Below, piece after piece: positions 1 to 6,537 of a DNA stretch of 9,031 nucleotides. The first letter of the stretch is position 1. Each line of letters begins with the position of its first letter. The position numbers and the translations under genes were made by a program. Source of the stretch: Bacteroidota bacterium (lineage in GTDB: Bacteria > Bacteroidota > Bacteroidia > Flavobacteriales > Weeksellaceae); NCBI GenBank assembly GCA_023426625.1, contig JAFAAJ010000211.1, positions 1 to 9,031 on the forward strand, given 5' to 3'. The notes beneath the pieces are model-generated. The model did not search any database and was not told the DNA's origin. It saw nothing but the letters and a program-made list of their open reading frames with translations.

Positions 1-1102
1 GATAGCGTTCTCCCCCATCTTTCAGGTTATATTTCTTCTTGATTTCTTCAGGTTTCAACGGATAATTTTTTGAAATGATATTGAACTGCTCTTTCTTTTT
101 AATCTTCTTGTTGTCAACTACTTCCATTTCCAATATTCTGCCGGGAAAATCTTTTATTTCCTGACCTGATGTATAAATATGTGTATTGGGATGTAGTTTT
201 TTCACCCCGAATTTTTCGGAGATTAAATTAAACACACCTGCTTTCAAAACACAATGATTAGGTATATAAATAAACTTTTCGGGTTCGGAATATTCCGCAG
301 AGGCATTTTCTTCTTCTCCAAAAGTATAGGTAAAAGCACTTTCGTCACTTTCTAAATTGACACAGTTACAGATAATTTCGGGAAAATCTTGTTTTGAGAG
401 GTATACTACAACCTCTTTCACATCATTTTTTAAAGCGATAATATCGATCCTGAATATGTTGGGTAATACTGAAACGAGATATTTCAGATCAATAAGTGGA
501 GAGAGTTTTATAACGACCTGATCCGATATGGAAAGTAGTTTTTCCTGGATATCAAGAATATTTGGGGAAAGATCTTCCAGTAAAAACACTTTATTTTTCT
601 GGATGTCCCGTCTTGCAGGATCCAGATACACCACATCAAAAGTTTGCTTATTCTGTTCTAGGAAATTCTCCAGTTTTTGATTGATAAATCTTGCTTTCTT
701 CCCTAGAACTCCCCAATTATGTTCTACAATGTCTAATAATTCAGGATTTTGTTCGATCAAAGTTGTTTCTTTAAAATTATGGGAGAGATAATAAGCATCG
801 ATCCCAAAACCACTGGTAAGATCTATAAATTTTTTTCCTTTTAGAAATTCCGATTTATATTCAGCTGTTTTTTCAGAAGATGATTGTTCTAAACTAAGCT
901 GTGGAGGAAAAATGATCCCATCTTTCATCAGGAACGGAAATTTTTTGCGAGCCACCTGTTTTCCTTTTATCTGTTGAACAATTTCCTGCATGGAAACTTC
1001 AGGAAATGGTGATTTTTTCAGCAACAATGTATTCAGATCCGCACTGATGTTAGTTTGGATATAATTTTGAACTTCCTGAACTAAAATATTAGAATTCAAC
1101 AC
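1..1102 (-). CDS. Class I SAM-dependent methyltransferase, ferredoxin-like + THUMP-like domains (3' end cut off)
   Basis: The frame is open from 1102 to the window edge, about 367 codons without a stop. I recognise the Bacteroidota family with an N-terminal helical region, a Rossmann methyltransferase core and a C-terminal THUMP-like domain. Visible motifs are the SAM-binding loop DLTSGFGID (residues 94-102), an acidic residue ending the next strand (IEQN, E117), the motif IV-like YLDPARR (159-165), KLSP (199-202), NDVKE (226-230) and the C-terminal HPNTHIYTS (304-312). The THUMP-like domain suggests an RNA substrate, but the target is unknown to me. No ATG lies near the N-terminus: the first in-frame ATG is codon 38, well inside conserved sequence. 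I therefore chose GTG at 1102, with TTG at 1099 as the alternative. The GTG lies 7 nt after the DinB-like stop, so it is probably the distal gene of that operon. Family identity is fairly sure, the exact start is not. Confidence 0.85.
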   Translation of the reverse strand, partial: MLNSNILVQEVQNYIQTNISADLNTLLLKKSPFPEVSMQEIVQQIKGKQVARKKFPFLMKDGIIFPPQLSLEQSSSEKTAEYKSEFLKGKKFIDLTSGFGIDAYYLSHNFKETTLIEQNPELLDIVEHNWGVLGKKARFINQKLENFLEQNKQTFDVVYLDPARRDIQKNKVFLLEDLSPNILDIQEKLLSISDQVVIKLSPLIDLKYLVSVLPNIFRIDIIALKNDVKEVVVYLSKQDFPEIICNCVNLESDESAFTYTFGEEENASAEYSEPEKFIYIPNHCVLKAGVFNLISEKFGVKKLHPNTHIYTSGQEIKDFPGRILEMEVVDNKKIKKKEQFNIISKNYPLKPEEIKKKYNLKDGGERY

Positions 1103-1109
1103 AGGAAAA

Positions 1110-1550
1110 TTACCTTTTATAAAAGATATAATCGGTCAGAATCGGTTCAATTCCTTGTGCTTTCAACAGGGAGTTGATCTGACCTCTGTGATAGGTAGAA
1201 TGATTGATCACCTGAAATAGCATTTCGAAGATGGTATTTTCAAATCTTGTTCCTTTTGAATTCTGATATTCTATCTTTTCATCCAAATCTCTGATTTCAA
1301 TTATCTGAATGCTTTTCAAATAGTTAGACCGATTGATCTCCTGTAAATTCTCAAAAGGATTGATCTGCCATACCTCAAAAGACTGCTCTCCCAAAATTCT
1401 GGAATTCCAAACCTGTTGCGCATTAAGGGAATGATTGATCAGACTGATTATTTTATCATCTATCTGAACGATATGATCGGAAATTACATGTATCATCTCT
1501 TTATTGAAATGATAGGTGTATTCAATAAGGTCAATCAGTTTTTCTTTCAT
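1110..1550 (-). CDS. DinB/YfiT-like four-helix metalloprotein
   Basis: 146 residues, the usual size for the DinB/YfiT-like putative metalloenzyme superfamily. The three-histidine metal site is visible: H40 in the INHSLNAQQVW segment at the end of helix 2, and H117 and H121 in the family-typical NHSTYHRGQ motif. A C-terminal ILTDYIFY segment also fits flavobacterial members. Some members of the superfamily are thiol (bacillithiol or mycothiol) S-transferases and others have no known reaction; nothing here fixes the substrate. The ATG at 1550 comes 2 nt after the mutA stop (junction TAAGAATG), so the two are probably translationally coupled. Despite the family name it is unrelated to DNA polymerase IV and there is no evidence for a role in DNA repair. 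Confidence 0.85.
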   Translation of the reverse strand: MKEKLIDLIEYTYHFNKEMIHVISDHIVQIDDKIISLINHSLNAQQVWNSRILGEQSFEVWQINPFENLQEINRSNYLKSIQIIEIRDLDEKIEYQNSKGTRFENTIFEMLFQVINHSTYHRGQINSLLKAQGIEPILTDYIFYKR

Positions 1551-1552
1551 TC

Positions 1553-2716
1553 TTATTCAAACATTTCTGCCCAACGAACGGCTTTTATTTCTTTTTCGTT
1601 ATATAATTCTTCAACAGATCTTTTAACTTCTAATTTCGGATAAAGATTTACTCCGATCAGCTTTATTTTCCCTTCTTCCACCCACTTTTGTTCTTTTACT
1701 GCATGGTCGTAGATCTTTTTCTGAATGATTCCTTCTTTCAGTAATTTCAAATATCCTCCTGCCTCTTCGATCTCTACAAATAAGGCCCATGATTTCTCTG
1801 CAAGTTGTTTTGTAACATCTTCAACGTAATAACTGCCGTTCGATGCATCTTCAAATACATTGATGATACTTTCGTAAGCTAAAACAATCTGTTGCTTGAA
1901 AGATATTTCTTCAGAGTTTTCTGTAGTTTTATCAACAAGATAATTATTGGCAAAAACCGCATCTGCTCCGCCTATCATTGCCGAAGCAAGCTCCAAAGTG
2001 GAACGGATCAGGTTGTTTTCGATATCTGAAACAGCTTTGTTTCTTAAAGAGGTTTCCACAAAAATATATGGGATCTCATCTAAGCCATATTCTTTTGAAA
2101 GTTGGTTGAAAACCAGTTTGAATGCCCTCAGTTTAGCCATTTCAAAGAAGTAATTCCCTCCTATTGCTATTCTGAAGATCAGTTTATCTATGATTTCCGG
2201 TCCATACTGCTCTACCAATTCTTTAGTTTTTGCCAGGGCAATTCCCAACTGCTGATAAATAGCTGCTCCTGCATTTTGGTGAAGAGAAATGTCTACGCAG
2301 ATGTTTCTTCTGAAATCTTTTGCTAATAATTCTTTCGCCAACTGATCATTAATTGTTCCTTCTTTTTCATCAAAAACATCGATCAGTGAAAAATACTGGT
2401 CTACATCTTCGGGACGAATATGTTCTGCTAAATCTTTATTATTGATAAAAATAGCTTTCTGCTCCAGATTTTCAACATTATGATCCAAAAGGAACGCAAA
2501 AACGTCTCCTTCCAGGCTTTCGTGGAAACGGGCAACCAGATGTGTATTTTCTTCTACTTTAGGCAAATTTCCCAAAGGTTTCTGAACGGAATCATAGAAA
2601 GGTTTCACTTCAATTCCTTCCAGATTTTCTTTTTTCAGAATGGTGTAAATATCTTCTGTTTTAAGTTGCTTTTTTACCAGATTTTCCCAGTCAGGAAGCG
2701 TATTTATGTTTGACAT
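1553..2716 (-). CDS. mutA: Methylmalonyl-CoA mutase, small (beta) subunit
   Basis: 387 residues resembling the TIM-barrel part of methylmalonyl-CoA mutase. Typical segments are the opening LPDWENLVKKQL, SLHQNAGA followed by a Q-rich helix (144-162), AIGGNYFFEMAKLRAFKL (184-201, the counterpart of the large subunit's G-N-F/Y-F-E-AKLRA strand-helix) and ETSLRNKAVSDIENN then SAMIGGADAVFAN (221-257). No DxHxxG cobalamin-binding motif or B12-binding domain is present, as expected for the non-catalytic subunit, which pairs with the B12-carrying MutB/ScpA to interconvert succinyl-CoA and methylmalonyl-CoA. It is much shorter than actinobacterial MutA (over 600 residues); I believe short versions are normal in flavobacteria. 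The catalytic subunit is not in this window. It lies 103 nt after the ftsB-like gene, across a heptad-repeat spacer, and 2 nt before the DinB-like gene. Confidence 0.88.
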   Translation of the reverse strand: MSNINTLPDWENLVKKQLKTEDIYTILKKENLEGIEVKPFYDSVQKPLGNLPKVEENTHLVARFHESLEGDVFAFLLDHNVENLEQKAIFINNKDLAEHIRPEDVDQYFSLIDVFDEKEGTINDQLAKELLAKDFRRNICVDISLHQNAGAAIYQQLGIALAKTKELVEQYGPEIIDKLIFRIAIGGNYFFEMAKLRAFKLVFNQLSKEYGLDEIPYIFVETSLRNKAVSDIENNLIRSTLELASAMIGGADAVFANNYLVDKTTENSEEISFKQQIVLAYESIINVFEDASNGSYYVEDVTKQLAEKSWALFVEIEEAGGYLKLLKEGIIQKKIYDHAVKEQKWVEEGKIKLIGVNLYPKLEVKRSVEELYNEKEIKAVRWAEMFE

Positions 2717-2722
2717 TAGTAA

Positions 2723-2757
2723 ATGAGTTATGAATTATAAGTTATGAGTTATGAAAA
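2723..2757. repeat. Tandem 7-bp repeat array, ATGAGTT-type, 5 units
   Basis: Five consecutive 7-mers in perfect phase begin at 2723, 2730, 2737, 2744 and 2751. The units are ATGAGTT, ATGAATT, ATAAGTT, ATGAGTT again, and a degenerate last one (ATGAAAA). On the transcribed strand they read as AACTCAT/AATTCAT. The array ends 6 nt before the mutA start codon. I see this directly; its function is unknown. It may be a mobile-like or slippage-generated spacer element. Confidence 0.85.
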
Positions 2758-2777
2758 GTAATATCAATAGTCAATAA

Positions 2778-2805
2778 GTGAATTGTTAACTGTGAGTAGT
2801 GAATT
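2778..2805. repeat. Second tandem 7-bp repeat array, GTGAATT-type, 4 units
   Basis: Four consecutive 7-mers start at 2778, 2785, 2792 and 2799. The first and last are identical (GTGAATT) and the middle two are degenerate (GTTAACT, GTGAGTA). Weaker copies resembling CAATAGT continue at 2765-2777 with a 1-nt phase slip. The array occupies the ftsB-mutA spacer together with the ATGAGTT-type array, but has a different consensus. Confidence 0.7.
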
Positions 2806-2819
2806 TTACCACGGATCAA

Positions 2820-3176
2820 TTATTTCTTAGCGATATTGGTACTGTCTACGACCAGAATGAAAATTTCTTCATTCGGTTTTTTCATAAAATAATTTTCTCT
2901 TGCGTATTTTTCTTTTTCAGATTTATTATTCATCAGTTTTTTATAAAACGCATCGTTTTTCTCGTATTCGGTTTTATAATACTGAAGCTGCTCTTCATAT
3001 TTATTGATCTCGCCATTCAGCTCATGAATAACCAGGAACGATGTTTTATCGAAGAAAACCATCCAAACCAGAAACAAGCAAATGGTAATCGTGTATTTAT
3101 TCAGGACGTATTTCTGAATAAGTTTAAATGTTTCAGATTTTGGCTGAATGTCTTTGATGAGTTTTTTTTCTGCCAT
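2820..3176 (-). CDS. FtsB/DivIC-family septum formation initiator protein
   Basis: 118 residues with the bitopic layout of FtsB/DivIC: a short basic cytoplasmic N-terminus, one membrane segment at about 29-42 (TITICLFLVWMVFF), a predicted coiled coil at about 50-85 rich in E, K, Y and N, and the family's C-terminal motif at 88-107 (EKEKYARENYFMKKPNEEIF, matching the ARE-x-Y-x-M-x-K-x-x-E-x-x-F/Y pattern). Known relatives join FtsL and FtsQ/DivIB to activate septal peptidoglycan synthesis; that role is inferred here. The start at 3176 follows the udk stop by 6 nt, so the two genes are almost certainly co-transcribed. Downstream comes the heptad-repeat spacer before mutA. Confidence 0.85.
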   Translation of the reverse strand: MAEKKLIKDIQPKSETFKLIQKYVLNKYTITICLFLVWMVFFDKTSFLVIHELNGEINKYEEQLQYYKTEYEKNDAFYKKLMNNKSEKEKYARENYFMKKPNEEIFILVVDSTNIAKK

Positions 3177-3182
3177 TTGATT

Positions 3183-3797
3183 TTAGTGCTTTCTCAACGA
3201 ATTTTTGATCACAGTAGTTAAAAAATCAATCGCTACGGAATTTTGTCTCATATTCGGAATAATGAGATCGGCTTCGTTTTTAGAAGGTTCGATAAATTCC
3301 TGATGCATTGGCTTTAAAGTCGTCTGATAACGGTGTAAAACCTCGTTCAGATCTCTTCCTCTTTCCTGGGTATCTCTTCTGATTCTTCTGATGAGTCTTT
3401 CGTCAGAATCTGCATGCACAAATACTTTCAGATCAAATTCTTTTAGTAATTCTTTATGCGTAAGGACCAAAATCCCTTCTACCACCAATACATTTTTAGG
3501 TTCCACAGTAACATGGTCTCCGGTTCTGGAATGGGTCACGAAACTGTAAATAGGCTGCTCAATAGATTCATTATTTTTAAGTGCTTTTACATGTTTCAAC
3601 AACAAATCAAAATCTATGGACTTGGGATGATCGTAGTTCAACGCTTCTCTTTCAGCCAGTGTAAGATTCTGATTATCATTATAATAATTATCCTGTGAAA
3701 GGATATTCATTCCTTCAATATCAAGCTGTTGGATTATTTTTTCAACAACCGTAGTTTTGCCGGATCCGGTTCCTCCTGCAATTCCTATTACAAGCAT
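3183..3797 (-). CDS. udk: Uridine kinase (uridine/cytidine salvage)
   Basis: 204 residues, full length for bacterial Udk, which phosphorylates uridine and cytidine to UMP and CMP in pyrimidine salvage. The P-loop is GGTGSGKT (8-15). Further family segments are SQDNYYND (34-41), NYDHP (54-58, including the substrate-binding Asp), QPIYSF (81-86), the Walker B-like strand VLVVEGIL (103-110) and the arginine-rich lid RRIRRDTQERGRD (137-149). The ATG at 3797 places the P-loop at the usual distance from the N-terminus. It is the first gene after a promoter candidate and the clpS terminator, so it probably heads the operon udk, ftsB-like, mutA, DinB-like, methyltransferase. Nothing in the sequence explains functionally why nucleoside salvage and division genes are joined. 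Confidence 0.95.
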   Translation of the reverse strand: MLVIGIAGGTGSGKTTVVEKIIQQLDIEGMNILSQDNYYNDNQNLTLAEREALNYDHPKSIDFDLLLKHVKALKNNESIEQPIYSFVTHSRTGDHVTVEPKNVLVVEGILVLTHKELLKEFDLKVFVHADSDERLIRRIRRDTQERGRDLNEVLHRYQTTLKPMHQEFIEPSKNEADLIIPNMRQNSVAIDFLTTVIKNSLRKH

Positions 3798-3822
3798 TCT
3801 TTTAGTTCTAAATAGTTTGATA

Positions 3823-3850
3823 CAAATATACTATTTTAGTTGTATGCAAA
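3823..3850 (-). promoter_or_regulatory. Candidate Bacteroidota-type promoter of the udk operon
   Basis: On the minus strand TATATTTG (plus 3823-3830) matches the -7 consensus TAnnTTTG of Bacteroidota sigma-A promoters, and an upstream TTTG (plus 3847-3850) could be the -33 element. The spacing is 16 nt, shorter than the roughly 19-21 nt reported for Bacteroides. A start around 3816-3818 would leave a leader of about 20 nt before the udk ATG. Its place between a terminator and the first gene supports the call. Confidence 0.55.
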
Positions 3851-3864
3851 TAAATATTGAACAC

Positions 3865-3893
3865 AAAAACTCCTGCAAAATGCAGGAGTTTTT
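3865..3893 (-). terminator. Intrinsic terminator after clpS (symmetrical)
   Basis: A perfect 13-bp inverted repeat, AAAAACTCCTGCA (3865-3877) and TGCAGGAGTTTTT (3881-3893), is separated by a 3-nt loop. Read on the minus strand, the hairpin ends in TTTTTGTGTT, a U-tract suited to intrinsic termination of the clpS transcript. The A/T flanks make it look bidirectional, but there is no plus-strand gene for it to serve. Position 3893 belongs to both the stem and the clpS stop codon. Confidence 0.9.
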
Positions 3894-4195
3894 TATACGA
3901 TTTCGCTTGTTAATTCTCTTGAAAGCAGTTTTTCGTGCATTGGTTTCAGTAGATCCAGTGAACCGGTTTTTACGGTACATTTACCTTTGTAGTGCACTAA
4001 AATGGTACATTGCTCTGCCTGTTCCAGTGTATGTTTACAGATCTCTATAAGACAATCGATCACATAATCGAAAGTATGTACATCATCATTATGCAGGATC
4101 AATTTATAAACTTCATCTGCATCATCCAAAACGAGAACTTCTTCTTCATATTTACGTTTCGGATCTTCGTAATCTCTTATGCTGTTGTAAAACAT
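3893..4195 (-). CDS. clpS: ATP-dependent Clp protease adaptor ClpS
   Basis: 100 residues, the normal ClpS size. ClpS binds proteins with N-terminal destabilising residues and hands them to the ClpA/ClpC-ClpP protease. The core motif is LILHNDDVHTFDYVID (32-47), with N36 and D37 matching the residues that hold the substrate's alpha-amino group. A second pocket motif is VHYKGKC (67-73), with H68 in the conserved His position. The first 25 or so residues are a charged, poorly conserved tail, as in other ClpS proteins. It lies 11 nt after the CNNM-type transporter gene and is probably read from that gene's promoter. No clp ATPase or clpP gene is adjacent. The stop codon sits at the edge of the terminator stem. 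Confidence 0.93.
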   Translation of the reverse strand: MFYNSIRDYEDPKRKYEEEVLVLDDADEVYKLILHNDDVHTFDYVIDCLIEICKHTLEQAEQCTILVHYKGKCTVKTGSLDLLKPMHEKLLSRELTSEIV

Positions 4196-4206
4196 GTTTT
4201 TTTTAT

Positions 4207-5565
4207 TTAAACTTCTCCTATTTTATCAGCCAGATCGTTTATATTATTGGGTTCTTCGTACACCAATTCTACGAGTTCTACACTTTTATTATTCATTTTC
4301 AGGATCTTGAAATGATAATTCTGCAAATCGAACTCCTGATTCTCTTCAGGAATATCTTCCAGTTCATGAAGGATAAATCCTGCCAAAGAATTGTATTCAC
4401 TTTCTTCCGAAAGAGGTAATTTTTTCGGTAAGAACTCATTAATTTCATCTAAAGGCTGCGTAGCCTGAACCCAATAGGTATTTTCAGCGATTTTATCCAC
4501 TACTTTATCTTCATCATCCTCTTCATCCTGAATTTCACCTACCAATTCTTCAAGAATATCTTCTAGGGTTATAATTCCTTCAGTACCCCCAAATTCATCA
4601 ATTACGATCGCTAAATGCTGTTTTTTCTGTTGGAAGATCTTCAACAAATCGGATATTTTTTTACTTCCCACTACAAAGAACGCTTCACGCATCAGTTCTT
4701 TAAGGTCATCATGATTTAGCTGTCCTTTTCTTTTAACAAATTCTCTTATGATTTCCTTTGTGTAGAAAACCCCAACGATATTATCAATAGAGTTAAGGTA
4801 AACAGGTATTCTGGAATATCCGCTTTCCATTATTTTATCGATAATGGCATTGATATCTTCTTCTAGGTCGATAGAAGTGATATTCTGACGTGGAACCATG
4901 ATCTGTTTCGCAGAATGATCTGTAAAATCAAACGCATTTTTAATGATCTCATAGTTTTCCTCCTCAATCTCTCCACTGTCTGCGCTTTGCTTCACCAATA
5001 ACTGCAATTCCTCCGTTGAATGGATCTCCTGCTCAGAAGCGGGATGGATTTTAACAATTCTAAGGAAAGTATTGGACATGGAGTTCATCAACCAGATAAA
5101 AGGCTTAAATATGGTGTAAAACACCCTCAAAGGCACCGCAGTTGCCATTGTAGTCGCTTCTGATTTTCTGATCGCAATAGACTTCGGGATTAGCTCACCA
5201 AAAACAATATGCATAATGGTGATCAAAACAAAGCTGATAATCAACGATACTGAAGTAATGGAAGCCTCACTTAAATCTAAATTAAAATAATGGAAAATAT
5301 TTCCTACAATATGGTGTAATGCGCTTTCCCCTACCCAACCTAAGGCAAGTGAGGCTAATGTAATTCCTAATTGTGTTGCAGAAAGGTATTCATCCAAATG
5401 TTTGATGATGTGTTCTGCCTGTTTAGCCATAGAGTTTCCTTCTGCAGCTTTTAACTGAATCTGTGAATAACGAACTTTAACAATCGAAAATTCTGCGGCT
5501 ACGAAAAAGCCATTGAGTAGTACAAGAAATAAGGCCAGCAAAAGCCTGACTATGTCCGAATCCAT
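4207..5565 (-). CDS. CNNM/CorC-family membrane transporter (hemolysin family protein)
   Basis: 452 residues with the complete DUF21-CBS-CBS-CorC_HlyC architecture. The DUF21 membrane domain spans about 1-200: first helix with NGFFVAAEFS (18-27), SATQLGIT (62-69), FGELIPKS (122-129), and hydrophobic segments near 5-25, 62-78, 100-122 and 142-162. The CBS pair follows: first CBS from IMVPR (222-226) through GYSRIPVY (249-256), second CBS ending in VIDEFGGTEGIITLEDILEE (321-340). A small C-terminal CorC_HlyC domain runs from about 365. A run of acidic residues (347-353) joins CBS2 to that domain. Characterised bacterial relatives (MpfA, CorC, CNNM orthologues) export or regulate Mg2+; haemolytic activity should not be assumed from the family name. 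It resembles gliding protein GldE in architecture, but no gld genes are nearby. Preceded by its own promoter candidate and followed by clpS. Confidence 0.92.
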   Translation of the reverse strand: MDSDIVRLLLALFLVLLNGFFVAAEFSIVKVRYSQIQLKAAEGNSMAKQAEHIIKHLDEYLSATQLGITLASLALGWVGESALHHIVGNIFHYFNLDLSEASITSVSLIISFVLITIMHIVFGELIPKSIAIRKSEATTMATAVPLRVFYTIFKPFIWLMNSMSNTFLRIVKIHPASEQEIHSTEELQLLVKQSADSGEIEEENYEIIKNAFDFTDHSAKQIMVPRQNITSIDLEEDINAIIDKIMESGYSRIPVYLNSIDNIVGVFYTKEIIREFVKRKGQLNHDDLKELMREAFFVVGSKKISDLLKIFQQKKQHLAIVIDEFGGTEGIITLEDILEELVGEIQDEEDDEDKVVDKIAENTYWVQATQPLDEINEFLPKKLPLSEESEYNSLAGFILHELEDIPEENQEFDLQNYHFKILKMNNKSVELVELVYEEPNNINDLADKIGEV

Positions 5566-5591
5566 TTAAAAATTATATAAAATTTATTGTA

Positions 5592-5618
5592 CAAAGATAT
5601 ACAAAATAAAAATAACAA
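5592..5618 (-). promoter_or_regulatory. Candidate promoter for the transporter-clpS unit
   Basis: On the minus strand TATCTTTG (plus 5592-5599) fits the -7 consensus TAnnTTTG, with TTG at plus 5616-5618 as a possible -33 element 16 nt upstream. The leader to the ATG at 5565 would be about 20 nt. The -33 element overlaps the U-tract of the atpG terminator. The -7 match is convincing; the -33 match is weak because the region is T-rich. Confidence 0.55.
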
Positions 5619-5644
5619 AAAAAGCACCGAGAGATCGATGCTTT
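5617..5644 (-). terminator. Intrinsic terminator of the ATP synthase operon
   Basis: On the minus strand AAAGCATCGA pairs with TCGGTGCTTT around a 4-nt TCTC loop. This gives a 10-bp stem with one U-G wobble (arms at plus 5621-5630 and 5635-5644), followed by a run of seven T including the stem end. It lies 25 nt after the atpG stop and separates the ATP synthase genes from the transporter gene. Confidence 0.88.
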
Positions 5645-5669
5645 ATAATATTTTGTTAAAATATCTTTT

Positions 5670-6530
5670 TTAGTTTTTCAAAGCTTCTGCTCCTGAAACG
5701 ATCTCTAAGATCTCGTTTGTAATAGCTGCCTGTCTTGCTTTGTTGTAGAAGATCACTAGTTCGTTCTTCAAAGCCTGAGCGTTGTCCGTAGCTTTATGCA
5801 TCGCTGTCATTCTCGCTCCGTGCTCAGATGCCACTGAATCCAATATAGCTTTGAAAACCTGAGTTTTGATAGATTTTGGAATCAAATTATCCAGAATCTC
5901 ACTTCTGGTTGGTTCAAAGATATAATCTGTTTCTACTTGAGGTTCCGTATTTTCAGGCATTGAAATCGGAAGAAGTTTTTCTGTATTCACTTCCTGAGTA
6001 GCCGCATTGACGAATTTATTGTAAATCAAATATACTTCATCAAACTTCCCTTCTCTGAAGCTGCTCATTACTCCTTCAGTAACGTTAGAAACTACATCAA
6101 AGTTCAGGTTATCATAAACAGCGCTTGAATTTCCGTACACGGTACGGTTTCTTCTTACTGCATCATACACCTTTTTACCAATGGTAAGAACTTCTACTTC
6201 GTACTGAGAATTGTTCTGAAACTGGTTATTAAGCTCTTTTACGATAGAAGAGTTAAAAGCACCAGCCAAACCTCTGTTGGAAGTAATAGCAATAAAAAGA
6301 ACTCTTTTTACCGTTCTTTTTTGAGCATAAATAGAAACCTGATCAGGATCTGAACTAGAATTTACATTCTGGATAAGCTCCTGTAATTTTTCAGAATAAG
6401 GTCTTAACATTACGATGGCATCCTGTGCTTTCTTCAGTTTCGCAGCGGAAACCATTTTCATAGCACTGGTAATTTGCATCGTAGATGAAATTGAACTGAT
6501 TCTTCCTCGTATTTCTTTTAAGTTTGCCAT
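5670..6530 (-). CDS. atpG: F1Fo ATP synthase gamma subunit
   Basis: 286 residues, standard for the gamma subunit, the central rotor shaft of F1 that turns inside the alpha3-beta3 ring and couples proton flow to ATP synthesis. The N-terminal helix begins MANLKEIRGRISSISSTMQI and continues into TSAMKMVSAAKLKKAQ (22-37). The Rossmann-like middle includes ITSNRGLAGAFN (82-93). The C-terminal helix carries SEHGARMTAMHKATDNA and ends with the family signature ITNEILEIVSGAEAL. It is the last ATP synthase gene here and is followed by a terminator rather than atpD. The 86-nt gap to atpA is almost wholly an inverted heptad-repeat structure that ends 7 nt before the ATG. Confidence 0.97.
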   Translation of the reverse strand: MANLKEIRGRISSISSTMQITSAMKMVSAAKLKKAQDAIVMLRPYSEKLQELIQNVNSSSDPDQVSIYAQKRTVKRVLFIAITSNRGLAGAFNSSIVKELNNQFQNNSQYEVEVLTIGKKVYDAVRRNRTVYGNSSAVYDNLNFDVVSNVTEGVMSSFREGKFDEVYLIYNKFVNAATQEVNTEKLLPISMPENTEPQVETDYIFEPTRSEILDNLIPKSIKTQVFKAILDSVASEHGARMTAMHKATDNAQALKNELVIFYNKARQAAITNEILEIVSGAEALKN

Positions 6531-6537
6531 ATTTGGG

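Noticed and set aside
2723..2805. CRISPR array
   Set aside because: The units are 7 bp, contiguous and without spacers, unlike CRISPR repeats.
2717..2819. Internal promoter for mutA in the repeat spacer
   Set aside because: The nearest match on the minus strand, TACTTTTC, lacks the final G of TAnnTTTG and has no clear -33 partner; I cannot support it.
2799..3221. Plus-strand open frame of 140 codons opposite the ftsB-like gene
   Set aside because: Its translation is a Phe/Ile-rich string typical of the antisense of a Lys/Glu-rich coding region, it matches no family I know, and both the FtsB-like and udk genes on the other strand are well supported.
3757..4050. Plus-strand open frame of 97 codons spanning the clpS-udk spacer
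   Set aside because: It runs through the udk promoter candidate and the clpS terminator and is antisense to two clear genes.
4207..5565. Gliding motility protein GldE
   Set aside because: GldE shares the DUF21/CBS/CorC_HlyC layout, but no gldD or other gliding gene is adjacent; a general CNNM-type transporter is the safer call.
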